DNA of 64,000 nt from Epichloe hybrida (Eukaryota > Ascomycota > Sordariomycetes > Hypocreales > Clavicipitaceae), in assembly GCA_019022495.1 (NCBI GenBank), contig JAFEKR010000002.1, forward strand, positions 5,456,001-5,520,000, in the 5' to 3' direction. The position numbers were made by a program, and so were the translations under genes. Of this stretch, positions 10,709 through 22,100 are shown one piece after another; the first letter of the stretch is position 1; each line of letters opens with the position of its first letter. The notes under the pieces are model-generated. The model saw only the letters and a program-made list of their open reading frames with translations. It searched no databases and was not told where the DNA came from.

Positions 10709-12783
10709 TCACAGCCGAATCTGCCCATCTCCGACGACCCATGGCCGCGTGTCCGCGTGATTCCGAGAGCTGCCTGCGTTGCCGTCGTTTTCCCCGCCCA
10801 TCCATTTCGGTTTTTTGAAGCCTTGTCCGATATCTTGGAACCATTTCGGCGGTTCAATGCTGTCCAGGGTGTTTTTCATCCTGTGGCCAATGATGTGGAA
10901 CATGTTGTCGTCTTCGGGAACCTCGTCGGCAACTGATACGCGTGATGGCTGACCAGGCCGACGAGTGCTTGCCGATGGATCCTGAGAACGGCTAGGTGAC
11001 CCTGCCGAGTCTCTGGAGGCGGGAATGGAGAGAGCGGGCGCTGCTGTCCTTGCTCCTGCGCCGCCGGCCAGCGCTACTCTCGTGGCTGTGTCACCTCGCC
11101 GTCGGTAAGTCGTGGTCCCCCCGAGCTCACGTTGGATGAGTTGACGGCCTTCCCTCCAAGATCCCGTGCCGTACGTTGGCGCGCTTTCGTCGTCGTCATC
11201 AATCACGTCCATGCCGAAAAATAGGCGCTTGACTCTGCCGTACAGTCCAAATAGTGTTGCCACTACTGGGAACAGGACCACAATGGGAAACAGGTCATCA
11301 AACCATCGGCCAGGCGCCGTTTCCTCAATCAGCTGGCCCAGGAACTTGTAGAACACCGTCTTCTCGTACACCTCTTTAGACAAGAAGGTCATGAAGTTGT
11401 ATGACAGGGGAATCGTCAGTTTGGCCACTTGCATCGAGTACCAGAATGCCGACTCGTAGGCTGTGTTCCGCTTCACCAATGCTCGTCCACGCCAGACCTT
11501 GACTTCAGTCATGGACAAGAAGGCTGCAGCGCACATGTAGCAAATCCAAAAGGCAGAAACAACTTGCCCAGCAAAGCCCACTTCTGGCTTTTCACCTACC
11601 CAGTGATGCACTACGCTGAGCCGGATGACGGACAGGCGCGGGAACGTGTATCGTACCAACTCGGACCAAACGACACAGGCTGAAGCTAGGCCGAGAAGTA
11701 CTCCAGATGCCACGTGGGCATAGGGAACGACATGGTAGTACCAGATATACCTGGTGTATGGGGTGAAAAACTTGGTTTCATCCCATACTCCGGCATTCGG
11801 TGATGCTTGACCAAATTCCAGCTTTTTGGACGCGGCGGAATCCAATATGGCCTGCAAGTCCCCAGCTTCTTGCACCAATCGCGTCCACTCGCCGACATAT
11901 CGAGACCGGGCATGGCGAGCGCGAACGAGTCTTCGGGTCAGCTCGGCTAGATACTTTTCAGTAATGACAGTCGGAACGCTACGGTTAGGGGCTCCCGCGA
12001 CAGGCATGGATGCGCCAGGCTGAGATGGCCAAATATTCGCCAGTTCCTGCAACTCCTCGATCCATTCTTGAAAATCCAGCGCGGTACCCGTTTTCCGTCG
12101 ACCAAGTTCCATGACCTGGGATTCTATTTCTTCAAGAGCAATCAGCGTGTCCTCCATGTGCTCATGAACCTTGGGCGCTCGCGTTTGCAGACGCCGCAGC
12201 CTGCCGCTTATGCTCGCATTGCGAAGCAACCGCCGCGGTATGGAGATCAGCCCGTGACCCATGAGATAGATAGCCAGCACAAGTCCCCAGCAATAAGCAA
12301 GAGTCATCACAAGGCCTTTGAGCGACACGAAAGAGAGCCTGTAGGCGATGATTACATAGAGCAACCCTACCGCGCTGGAGCCGAGTACGATTGCGTAGAA
12401 TTGGGCGTTTTGTTGGAGCGAGTATGTCAGCTTGTCGTTCGGTTCGTGGTAGCCGGCGTCTGAATATTCGCCAAGAATGGGTAGAATAAACCTGAATGTG
12501 TTAGTATTTTGCCATCGGAAGAGAACGAGAGCCGTGGGCAAAGAGTCACATGCCAGGTCAAGACAAAGGTAAGCCAGTAGGTAATTCGCCACGACACCAA
12601 GACGAGGCGCTCCGGAAGCCATATTCCTCGGGTAGCCTCGTCGTTTAAAGGCTGGCTATGGTGGCGAAGAATATGGGGACAGAACAACAGCAGATATTAC
12701 AAGTAGGATGGAAAGATGATGGACCCGACCGGCGCAGCACTGGGCCATGAAGATCCAGCCACAGGCGTGGCTGTGACGACCAT
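10709..12783 (-). CDS. LMBR1-family multi-pass membrane protein (LMBD2-like), with a probable GC-AG intron
   Basis: Proposed model complement(join(10709..12491, 12554..12655, 12701..12783)), 655 residues. The body is a clear LMBR1 protein: RLVLVSWRITYWLTFVLTW joined to FILPILGEYSDAGY, then TM helices at FYAIVLGSSAVGLLYVIIAY, LKGLVMTLAYCWGLVLAIYL, a long coiled cytosolic loop, VVPYAHVASGVLLGLASACV, VSAFWICYMCAAAFLS, LTIPLSYNFMTFLS and FPIVVLFPVVATLFGLYG, with an acidic and Ser-rich tail. The join TW|FILP only works if the 62-nt intron 12492-12553 starts with GC (donor GCATGT) and ends with CAG; the canonical GT nearby gives the wrong phase. Exon 1 (12701-12783) was added because it offers an ATG and a phase-compatible 45-nt intron; this part is uncertain. 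LMBD2-type proteins normally have about nine TM segments; the first two are not found, so the 5' end may be lost or mis-modelled. Function in fungi is poorly known. Confidence 0.78.
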
Positions 12784-12810
12784 GGCTGGGGAAGAAGACG
12801 ACCGAGTCAA

Positions 12811-12928
12811 AGTCCAAGTCAGGTCCCAGGTCAGGTCAGGTCAGGTCAAGGTCAGGTCCAGGTCAGGTCCAGTCAGTTCTGGTCTGGTCAGGTCTGGTCT
12901 GGTCTGGTCAAGGTCAGTGTAGGTCAGT
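12811..12928. repeat. Degenerate AGGTC/TCTGG pentanucleotide repeat
   Basis: About 118 nt made of drifting 5-nt units: CAGGT-type units in the first half change to TCTGG-type units around 12875-12910 and back again. It lies immediately upstream (on the minus strand) of the proposed start of the LMBR1-family gene, where two expected N-terminal TM segments are missing. The rest of the spacer to the HAT1 start (12929-13243) has no gene; its end is a CT-rich leader of HAT1. Confidence 0.85.
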
Positions 12929-13243
12929 TGAGCCTAAACTAGCGGCATGCGTCGCCCCTGGCTCAGGCGACTTTGGCGGTCGCATGACGCAATGACGGGC
13001 GCTACGAATGCTGAAGCAGTTACCGAGGCGCCGCGCCGGCATCCAAGTTGCAGGCGGCTGCCCGGGCGACACAGGATCCAGATGAGGATCTAGATGCCTC
13101 AAATGTGGGGCTTTAATTGATTTGCGCGCGCAAACCGCGTGCGAGCTTCGAGCAAGCGCGTCTCACCAACCCTCACAACCTCCCTCACCAATCCTGATCA
13201 CACTCGTTGCCATCCATCACCTGGAAGCATTCTCTCGCTCGCC

Positions 13244-14832
13244 ATGGCTGCTCTACCTGACTTGACCGACTGTAAGTCGACGATGCCCAACTGCAGTTTC
13301 ACTGTGCCAAAATCCCCCGTGCTCGACTGAAAACTCTTGGCAGGGATCGTCGACTCCAACGAGGCGCTCAGCGTGAGCCTCGTTTCGCCCTCGAAATCTG
13401 GGCTTCGTCTCGTCGATACTTTCCACCCAAAATTTACGTACCCTATCTTTGGCGACGAGGAGAAAATCTTCGGCTACAGAGACCTGAAGATCAGCTTGCG
13501 CTACAGGGCGAACGACATGCGGCCGCATGTGGATGTTGCCTACAGCAAAAAGCTGGCACCTCCGGCTGGCGTGGATGAGCCGGCAGATATCAACGCCATA
13601 CTTCAGGAAGGAAACCATCTGCCTAAGGGTAAGTTAATCTTGGGTTTCTACATTTTCTCCAATGCCATGCCCCCATTCATTGACCCGACCCCGTTCTAGT
13701 TGCATTCGTCAAGAGCTCCGATTTCGAAAGCAGCGCTCAGCAACTTGGCGACAACTGGACGCCTCCAGGTAGCCTTCATGAGACCCTAGACGGACCAGAC
13801 GGGCAGTATGAGATCTGGAAGGGCAGCTTGGCCGACCCATCAATCTTGCAGCTGAACTCTCGCATTCAGATCCTTGTTCCCCTTTTCATCGAGGGTGGTT
13901 CATACATAGGCCAAGACCCGGACTCCGACTCGTCCGAGCAGAATCTGTCTGACGCAGACCGCTGGACCTTGTTCCTTCTCTACCGTACTCAGAGATCACT
14001 CGATGAACCGGACAGGAAGTCTTACGTATTTGTCGGATTCTCGACCATTTATCGGTTCTTCTATTTCGGACAAGCTCCAACCCCCCCACCCGAAGGAGAC
14101 GGTTGGGAGCTGCCAGAAGGCAATCTTGACTTATCCACGCTTCCTTGCAGAACAAGGCTATCCCAGTTCGTCATCTTGCCACCATTCCAGGGCAAGGGTA
14201 ACGGAGCCAAACTATACAAGTCAATTTTCCAATACTACCACCGACACAAGCAAACCCATGAGTTCACCGTTGAGAATCCTAATGAAGCATTTGATGATCT
14301 GAGAGACATCTGCGACCTCGCCTATCTGAAATCGATCCCCGAGTTCAAGGACCTCAAATTGGACGCCTCCGTTACTATTCCCAAGAAAGGGGTCGTTCCC
14401 AAATTGATAGTCGGTGAGGAAAAGCTTGAAGAGATCCGCCAAAGGGCAAAAATTGCCCCTAGACAGTTTTATCGAGTCCTAGAAATGTACCTCATGTCCC
14501 AACTTCCACCCTCTGTCCGACCTACAATGGTGTTGGACGATACACCTCCGGCGCCAACCAAAGAAGATAAGCATCTCGAAAGGATTTGGCAGTTGGTAGC
14601 CAAGCAAAGGCTATACAAACATAACAAAGAACTACTATCTCAGGTCGGACCTTCTGAACGTATAGACAAACTTCAGGAGACTTTGACCGGCGTTGAGCTT
14701 GAATACGCCAGACTACTGGCTGCTTATGAAAGAACATTGAAACATGGCCAGGAGAATGCAGATGGGAAGCGGAAACTGAATGGAGACGAGTCTGAAAGCG
14801 CGAGAAAAAAGGCGAGAGTCGGGGAAGCTTAG
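13244..14832 (+). CDS. hat1: Histone acetyltransferase type B catalytic subunit HAT1
   Basis: Three exons, join(13244..13271, 13344..13628, 13700..14832), 481 residues. The N-terminal half contains the HAT1 N-terminal domain (WIVDSNEALSVSLV, FHPKFTYPIFGDEEKIFGY). The MYST-unrelated GNAT core follows, with KSYVFVGFSTIYRFFYF and the acetyl-CoA-binding motif A at about residues 258-272: SQFVILPPFQGKGNGAKLY, the Q-x-x-G-x-G signature of GNAT enzymes. The following VENPNEAFDDLRDICDL is the characteristic HAT1 segment that positions the histone H4 tail. The C-terminus is helical and ends in a basic KKAR nuclear-type tail. The enzyme acetylates newly made H4 at K5 and K12 together with the RbAp46/Hat2 subunit before chromatin assembly (family knowledge). 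Exon 1 is only 28 nt; its phase-1 junction supplies the Trp of DWIVDS. Confidence 0.95.
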
Positions 14833-15441
14833 CGCATTTCGTCAGCAGTTGGGTGGTTCAGGATAATGGTCATTTGCAAAAATGTGGTGTTTTTTTTCCC
14901 CTTCTTTTTCATGGCGTTTTTAGGGCAATCAGGGGGATGGTCATGGAGACTGTCAACTGTATCTTTAAATTGCCACGATGGATTCATGCTGCGAGCAAAA
15001 CTCGAACGGGTTTGAGTTTGACTTGCGCCAACACAACCACAAACTTCATCGCCAACTTTGCTCTAACATCGCAGCCCCCCGTCACGAAGCTCGTTTCCAC
15101 ATGTCACATCGGGAATCAATCACCGCAGTCCCCTTTTATTCGTATGTAGATTATTACACTGGCTGGGTATCGCCAGCAATCCCGATGTCTTTACAAATCC
15201 GACGCATTGGCCACTACCAATGAGTGAATTTTCTTTAATTAAATTAAATCACCTTACTGGTGTTGGAACAAGCATGATGTCAATTAACCGTGCGCGATTT
15301 CCCTGTGGGTTAATACCCGTGGCCGCGATCATGGCCGCGCAGTGGGCAGCGTGGCCTCTCATCATGTGGCTGCCTATAACCCTCTTTAATCCTTGATTCC
15401 GTCACTTTCGGAATCAATGAGCTCCTTGGCTCTCGCATGCT
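14833..15441. other. Convergent 3' region between hat1 and the P5C reductase gene
   Basis: This 609-nt region separates the two stop codons. It is comparatively AT-rich around 15229-15250 (TTTAATTAAATTAAAT), which may serve 3'-end formation for one or both genes. No coding sequence was recognised. Confidence 0.5.
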
Positions 15442-16508
15442 TCATCCAGTGGTGTTGAATCTGGTCCCGTTCACACCCTGAACACCTTTTCCAAGCTGGC
15501 TGGCAACAACGGTTGCCTCACGAATGGCACGGGAGATGGTTCCCCTAGCTCGGCCTTCTTCCAAGACCAATAGTCCACCAATCGTACACCCACCGGGCGT
15601 ACAAACCTTTTCACGGAGGAGAGCAGGGTGCTCACCACTCTTAACGAGGCCAGTCATACCTCGCATTGACTGAGTTGCCATTCTTTGAGCTTCGGCACGG
15701 GGCAAGCCCATTGCCACAGCGCCATCAATAGCAGCTTCCAGCATCAGCGCAAACATGGCCGGGGATGATCCGCAAAGAGCCGTGCTGGCGTCCATGTTGT
15801 TCAATGGCAGGTAGACAACATCGCCGATGCATCTGAATATCCAGGTAACCAGGGCCTTGGATTGAGGGGGCAGAGGAGGCTCAGTGATGCCAATAACAGT
15901 CATTGATTCCCGTATGAGAGCAGCAGTGTTGCACATGGCTCGAACGACACGGCATCGCCCATCTTCATCGGGATTGGAGGTGGGGACCGCTCCGTGAAGA
16001 GCAGATTCAATGTGCTCAGCGGTGATGCCGGCGCATACGCTGATGAGCAGCTTCCCCTCCAACGCAGCCGCCATGCCGGGTTGGCCTAGAACGTTGTTCA
16101 CCATGTATGGCTTGCAGCCGAGAAGAACAACCCGAGCCTGCTGCACAGCGGCGAGGTTATCGTTTTGCACCACCTTGACAATGGATGAATGCTCCCACAA
16201 AGCGGACTTGACTCTCTTTGCGCTTTCAGCACTGCGGACGCAGGCAATGAACCGGGAAGGCAATGACCGAGGTAGTTCCTCTCCCGCAGTTGGTGCGCCA
16301 GGTAATGGGCTTTGGAGAGGTCGAGGGCCGTTGATCTCGGCCAGGGAGGTGAGAATGCCATTGAGGATGGCAATTCCCATGGTGCCTGTGACCTGTTATG
16401 AGAATTTTTTGCTACCCCACCTAGAGCATAGAGAATATACATGTATATAAAGTACTGACCACACCCAAGCACCGTCATGGTGAAATCGCCCTGCTCTTGG
16501 GGACTCAT
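15442..16508 (-). CDS. pro3: Pyrroline-5-carboxylate reductase (proline biosynthesis)
   Basis: Two exons, complement(join(15442..16385, 16460..16508)), 330 residues. The 74-nt intron splits the Rossmann glycine motif: exon 1 ends ...TMTVLGC and exon 2 opens GTMGIAILNG, restoring the GxGxMG-type NADPH-binding fingerprint. Downstream are the expected VVLLGCKPYMVNNVL, LISVCAGITAEHIESAL, VVRAMCNTAALI and the signature region ALCGSSPAMFALMLEAAIDGAVAMGLPR, followed by a dimerisation-domain segment HPALLREKVCTPGGCTIGGL. The enzyme reduces P5C to L-proline with NAD(P)H. The start ATG at 16508 was chosen because it leads directly into the nucleotide-binding fold; an open frame continues upstream but shows no homology. 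A TGACGTCA palindrome lies 33 nt upstream. Confidence 0.95.
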
Positions 16509-16540
16509 TTTAGTTTGCTCACACGTGCGAGGATTGACGG

Positions 16541-16548
16541 TGACGTCA
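16541..16548. promoter_or_regulatory. TGACGTCA (CRE/ATF, bZIP) palindrome upstream of P5C reductase
   Basis: A perfect 8-nt palindrome lies 33 nt before the P5C reductase start codon. This word is bound by CREB/ATF-type bZIP factors, and Gcn4/Cpc1-type factors also tolerate it (family knowledge). For an amino-acid biosynthesis gene, cross-pathway control is plausible. It may lie within the transcribed leader, so function is inferred. The rest of 16509-16973 is a divergent promoter spacer with no gene. Confidence 0.4.
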
Positions 16549-16973
16549 GGGTAGTTGGGATACTCCTCGAGGCACGAAGCAAAAAGGTGAATAAGCTTTC
16601 TTGAGTACTTTGGCAAGTGACTGGCTGAATCTCAGTTGCGAGAACAATCTAGAAGTTTGAATCCTTGCTGACTCCAAGCCAGGAAGAATGAGAGAGTTGT
16701 TAATAAGTTGTCGTTGTGAAATCCAATCCGCATTGCCCCACGTCAGTTGGCCCGTGGCTTTGCCGTGGCGAGGGTTTCGACTGATTGAGTGGTGACCACT
16801 GGTGAGTGGCCCTGAGTGGCCGCCCGCTCCGAGATCCACCTGCTTTAGCCAGAGTCAGAAGTGAGTGAGCGCCGCTTTCATTTCATTTTGACAAGCCTTC
16901 CAATCGCCTTGGTCCAGCAGCTTGTAGCTTTCGAAACAATAGCCCGATTTCGCAATCATAGCCAGAAGTTGAC

Positions 16974-17885
16974 ATGGCAGATCCATTCGAGGTTCGCATG
17001 CGCTTCAGCCTGCAATTGCAGCATCTCAACGCCTCGGTCAATTCTGCACAAAAGGCTGCTCAGTATGCCCTTAAATACAAAGACATGGACGAGGACTTGC
17101 ACTCCTGTATCCTCGAGCAGGTGGAACGTGTGAGGTTTATTTTAATTTACTTTTAAGAATCTGTCGTGGAATACTGATAGCAAGCTAATAGTTTCTCGCA
17201 GAATAATATGAACACTCGTGCAAATATCATGTTCTTCATAGAACACTTTTTGGATTTGGCGAAAGAGGGACATGCCGACTACGTTCGCATGATACAGCGT
17301 GATATCATCCGAGTAGTTGATGCCGTCGCTCCCGATGATGGTTCAGGAGCCACCAACGTCAAGGTGGTTCGAAGGGTGAGTTGGACGTGCAAATGCGCCA
17401 TTGAGAGTAAAGCAATCCCGGTGAGTTCGCGTCGCTGATGAAAACGATAGGTCTTACAAGGCCTTCAGAGTAAAGGTCATCTGGAATCGCAAGCAGTCAG
17501 CCAGATCGAAGATGTGCTCAAAGAGCGAGAAACCAACGATGCCGATATAAGCCCTGCTTCACCGCCTGCTGATGTTGAAATGACTGATCAAGCCAGTGTT
17601 CCGGCTGCACCCAAGACTGGACAGAAACCAGCAGCACATGGTCTAGACAAGCGCCAGATTGAACAACGCATAGAAGAGGACAGGGAGCGACACAAACGAC
17701 AACGCGAGAGCATTTGGGCGATTCCGAGGATGGACAATGCAGAGCTGAACAAGCTGTGGGAAGAGACGAGCGACTTCGGGGAGGACGATGATCGACTTCT
17801 CACCGAAGAAGCAGATGATTTTGAAAAAGAAATGATCATGCAGCAATGTCCTCATAGACGTGCTGCCAATGGAGATCAACGTTGA
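16974..17885 (+). CDS. ctk3: CTD kinase subunit gamma (Ctk3)
   Basis: Three exons, join(16974..17129, 17202..17375, 17451..17885), all in phase 0, 254 residues. The N-terminal ~130 residues form the Ctk3 CID-like helical domain: DPFEVRMRFSLQLQHLNAS, AQYALKYKDMDEDLHSCIL, NTRANIMFFIEHFLDLA and YVRMIQRDIIRVVDAV. The C-terminal region is the conserved Ctk3 tail with KRQIEQRIEEDRERHKRQRE, then IWAIPRMDNAELNKLWEETSDFGEDD. Ctk3 with the Cdk Ctk1 and cyclin Ctk2 forms the CTDK-I complex, which phosphorylates Ser2 of the RNA polymerase II CTD (family knowledge). It lies divergently from P5C reductase with a 465-nt shared promoter region. The last ~15 residues show no particular conservation that I can judge. 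Confidence 0.92.
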
Positions 17886-18288
17886 AGACTGTATGTTTAG
17901 GGGCGTTTCGGTTGCGTTGCATGGCAAGGCATGGCATGGCATGGCGTTCGTGTATGGAGTCATATTTTTCGTGGGGGCTCTGCCGTAAAAAGTTGGTTGG
18001 GAGATAGGTTTGACTTGATACCCATAACAGGTTTTGCTTTTTGCATCGGATCTGGACAATGTTTTCATGTCGCCGTGGTCTTCAAAGTGGTACCCATGGT
18101 TGATTTGGATGGCGTTTTTGGGGCATTTAGTTTTTTTTTTTAAAATGAGGAAAAGGAGCACGCCCTTTCAGATACTAGTACAGGTGATGTTCTCTTGTGT
18201 CTTTTTGTACATGCAAAGCCGGCCTTCCAAGGTAAATGTCGTAGTCCAATCGTCGCAAACCCTCGAGACAGCTGTCCCGTTTCCCTCC
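17886..18288. other. Convergent 3' region between ctk3 and bL12m, with GGCAT repeats
   Basis: A 403-nt spacer. It includes a short imperfect ATGGC/GGCAT tandem (17920-17946) and a T run at 18130-18140. No gene was recognised. Confidence 0.5.
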
Positions 18289-18830
18289 TTACTCCATAGC
18301 CACAGTAGCACCCAACTCCTTCATAGTAGCAATGATTTTCTCGGCCTCCTCCTTGGGGACGTTCTCTTTCATCATCTTGGGTGCGCTCTCGACGAATTTC
18401 TTGCTGTCCACTAAGCTGAGCCCCAGCAAGCTCTTGACCTCCTTGATAATCTTGGCTTGGCTGTAAGTGAAAGTGTCTCAGCAGCAGGGCGGCGGGAGCA
18501 GCAGAAAAGCCCCCCATGGGCATGTCGGGGATATTCAGTGTGCTCTGCTCTTCAAAGTCAGTAACAACGTCCATTGGGTTTCATACTTCACAGGGCTGTG
18601 GGTCAACGCACCTTGAGGCTTGAAACCAGGTCTGCGGTCTCAAGCAACGTCAGTTTGCTGATCTGGTCGACAATCTCGGCAATCTTGGGGTTGGTGGCAG
18701 CGGCCTCGGTCGAGTTGAACCTCCTTGCTGTGGAAGCAACACGAAGCATTTGTGCGGAAGCTTTGGCGGAGTGGACAGAGCGCAATTGGCGAGCGCAGCT
18801 CTGCGCGGCGTACCGGCAAGACATGGCCAT
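18289..18830 (-). CDS. mrpl12: Mitochondrial ribosomal protein bL12m (MRPL12/Mnp1), internal segment missing
   Basis: Exon 1 is complement(18612..18830), with a presequence rich in Arg/Ser/Ala and RRFNSTEAAATNPKIAEIVDQI leading to KLTLLETADLVSSLK, the L7/L12 dimerisation domain. Exon 2 starts at 18544 with STLNIPDMPMGGFSAAPAA, the normal linker. The C-terminal domain then appears in another frame: QAKIIKEVKSLLGL, SLVDSKKFVESAPKMMKENV, PKEEAEKIIATMKELGATVAME and TAA at 18289-18291. Between them (about 18455-18490) the Ala/Glu-rich linker and the first beta strand of the C-terminal domain (normally EKTxFxVxL...) are almost absent and the frame changes; I see no intron that would join the halves. 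bL12m forms the mitoribosomal stalk that recruits translation factors and is normally indispensable for respiration, so an assembly deletion in low-complexity DNA is the favoured explanation. Confidence 0.82.
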
Positions 18831-19161
18831 GACTTGTCGATGTGAAAAGGCGCAAAATTGGTAGATGTCGTCGTCGAACGAGATGAACCGGTCGCGTGCG
18901 GGCTTCCCTCTCAATCAGGAGCCTGTCCTGAAGTTTTTCGAGCTCGCCACGGTTGGTTTGCCAAGGCGATGGTCCCACCAACGGTGCTGATTGGCTCGGA
19001 AAAACTGGTAGCACCACTTCCGGACCAGATCCCTGCAGGCCCATTAGGAAAAAAAAAAAAAAAAGTGCATGAGCATGCAATGCAGGTAGGTGTATGAGTC
19101 GAGGAGGAACCATACAAACAGCACACGAAAACGAAAACTTTTTGTCGATAACGACGCAATC
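18831..19161. other. Divergent promoter between bL12m and midasin
   Basis: A 331-nt spacer between start codons with a 15-nt A run near 19049-19063. The midasin frame is open back to 19090 without an upstream ATG, so translation is taken to begin at 19162. Confidence 0.5.
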
Positions 19162-22100
19162 ATGACCATGATTGACGTCTCAAGGCAGACGAGGTCGCTC
19201 CTGGCGGATGCGACCGTGTTAGACCATCTGCCTCCGGAGATACTGGAAATCATCCGGCAACAATCGACGGTAAAGCTGCTGGATGGTGTAGCCCAGGCGG
19301 CTCTTTGTCCACCACTTACAGAGCATGTCTTTGTACATTTTGAAAATTTATTCCCCGACATTTGTTCGCGCTGGATCATAATCGCAGGCCTTCCGGCCCT
19401 TCAAACCAGAGTTGCCTCCTCATTTGCAAGGTTATTACCCTTTGCGCCCTATCTCGCTTCGTTTCTCCGATGTGCCGGCGAGGATTCCGCCGCGTCTAAC
19501 GAGAGGCCATCCTCTGTGAAGCTGGTGCTTCCGAATTTCGATGAAGACTTGTTATCAGACCTGAATGAAGCGAATCTTTTAGAGAGCCTTGTTACCTTAT
19601 GGAGATTATTGAACTTTGATTTCCGAACTTATAGCCCTGCTGCATCAGTGTCGTACATGCAACTTTTATTCAAGCATGGAAGTCGGCCGGTGAGGTACCT
19701 CGCAATACGGATTTTCTGCATGCTTCTCCACGCATCGGATTTCAAACTCGAAGCCCTCATCGAGTGCCACTTAGGCAAGGAAGAGGCTGTCGTTGGTCTC
19801 ATTGATGGCGCTGAGGTGGATTTGGGGTTTCTGTCACTGTTTGAGCAGGAGCGGGCACGAAAAGTGCTGGCTTTACGAGAGAAGGTCAGGGTTGCTCTTC
19901 ATGAAGACAGAGAAGGGGAATGCCTTCAGAATCTGACTCCGTACGTCATCTCATATGGTGATGTACTGCTTCCCAGGCCTCATGGGCCGATCGGTGATCC
20001 ATCTTCGCTGGTCATGACGAAAACGACGACCGGCAACATGGAACGTTTGGCAACCTTGTTACGAGAAGATGACCCCATTTTACTTCATGGAATGGCAGGT
20101 GTTGGCAAGACATCTTTTGTTCACGAGCTTGCCACGCAGTTGGGCAAGTATTCGGACATGGTCACACTTCATTTGAATGAGCAAACCGATGCAAAAATGC
20201 TCGTGGGCCTCTACTCAACAGACAGCAAACCGGGAAGTTTTCAGTGGCGCCCAGGTGTCTTGACAACAGCAGTCAGAGAAGGCCGGTGGGTTTTGGTCGA
20301 AGATCTCGATAGAGCGCCAACGGAAGTTCTGAGCACACTTCTACCTCTCATTGAGCGCAAAGAGCTCCTGGTTCCGAGTCGTGGAGAGAGGATTAGGGCA
20401 GCAAGCGGTTTCCGACTATTCGCTACAGTAAGGACATCACGAGGGTTGAACGGGCGCGAGAATTTGCCCTCGCTTGTAGGCATGCGATTTTGGCAAACCT
20501 TTTATGCGGAGCCTCTCGCTTCACCAGAACTAGAAGAGGTTGTTTTGAAAACATACCCCATGCTTCGAAAATTTGTTCCCGGAATCTTAGCTGTCCACAA
20601 TCGGCTTTCGCAGCTCAGCAAAAACGTCACTCTCATGTCTCGCGGAAGAAGCGTGATGGATCGACAGGTGAATCTGCGTGATCTTCTGAAATGGTGCCGC
20701 AGATTAAAAGACTGTCTGTTGACCGCTGGCTCTACGAATGGCGACGAGCCCATTAGCGAGACGACGCGGGACCGGATGTTTATGGAGGCATTGGACTGCT
20801 TCGTCGGTAGCTGTCCCGATACTGAACTTGGAAAACACCTGACCTATGCGATCGCGGAGGAGATGCACATGTCCAAAGATCGGGCGGACCACTACTTGTC
20901 TGCCAATATACCCCCTTTGGACGAAACTGAGCGAGTTTTCAGCATTGGACGGGCCCAACTGCGGAAGAAGAAGTTGGCGTATAAGATACAGAAATCCAAG
21001 CGTCCTTTTGCAAGCACAGCACATGCGAAAAAGCTCTTGGAACAGATCGCTGTGGCCATTAAACTCGAAGAACCTGTCCTGTTGGTCGGTGAAACAGGTA
21101 TTGGAAAGACGACCGTTATACAGCAGCTTGCGGACTCCCTAGGCCATAAATTAATCGCCGTGAACTTGTCACAACAGAGTGAGGTTGGCGATTTGCTTGG
21201 TGGGTTCAGGCCTGTTAACGTGCGAAGTTTGGCGGTGCCACTGAAGGAAGAGTTTGAGGATTTGTTCGCAGCCACTGGAATATCCGCGTCTAAGAATCAG
21301 AAGTACATGGATCAAGTTGGCAAATGCTTCGCCAAAGCTCAGTGGTCGAAGCTCGTTAAGCTCTGGAAAGAGGCACCGAGAATGTTTGTCAAGATTGTCG
21401 CCCAATTAGAGACTCTTCAGATCGAGCAAGACGGCATGCAAGATGGCTCAGAACAACCAGCCAAACGTCGGAAAACACATTCAAAATTTCAATCGCTGTT
21501 GGAATTGCGACCTCGCTGGAATACCTTTGCCCAGAAACTGGAGCAGTTTGATATTCAAATCTCTGGAGGGTCTGGGGTGTTTGCATTCAGTTTTGTTGAA
21601 GGCAACCTGATCAAGGCTGTGAGGAACGGGGATTGGGTTTTGCTGGATGAAATCAATCTGGCTTCTCCCGACACTCTGGAAAGCGTTGCGGATTTACTTA
21701 CTGGACCTCAGGGACGTCCTTCGATTCTCCTCTCTGAGACTGGGGACATTGAAAAAATTGTTGCGCACCCAGACTTCCGTATATTTGGTGCCATGAACCC
21801 CGCTACAGACGTTGGAAAAAGAGACTTGCCGATTGGTATCCGATCGCGTTTTACCGAGCTCTATGTCAAAAGCCCTGACACAGATCTAAAGGATCTTCTC
21901 ACCATAATCAAGACCTATCTGGGCAATGGTAGCACCAAGAACGACGAGGCAGCTGATGACATTGCCCGCCTGTACATGAACACCAAACGCATGGCAGAAG
22001 AGAAAAGACTGGTTGATGGCGCCAATGAGGTTCCTCACTTCAGCTTGCGTACCTTGACTCGGGTGCTGAGCTACGTCACCACAATTGCGCCGTTGTACGG

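Noticed and set aside
12914..13102. Minus-strand ORF that might hold the missing first exon of the LMBR1 gene
   Set aside because: The translation has no hydrophobic helices and no similarity to an LMBR1 N-terminus.
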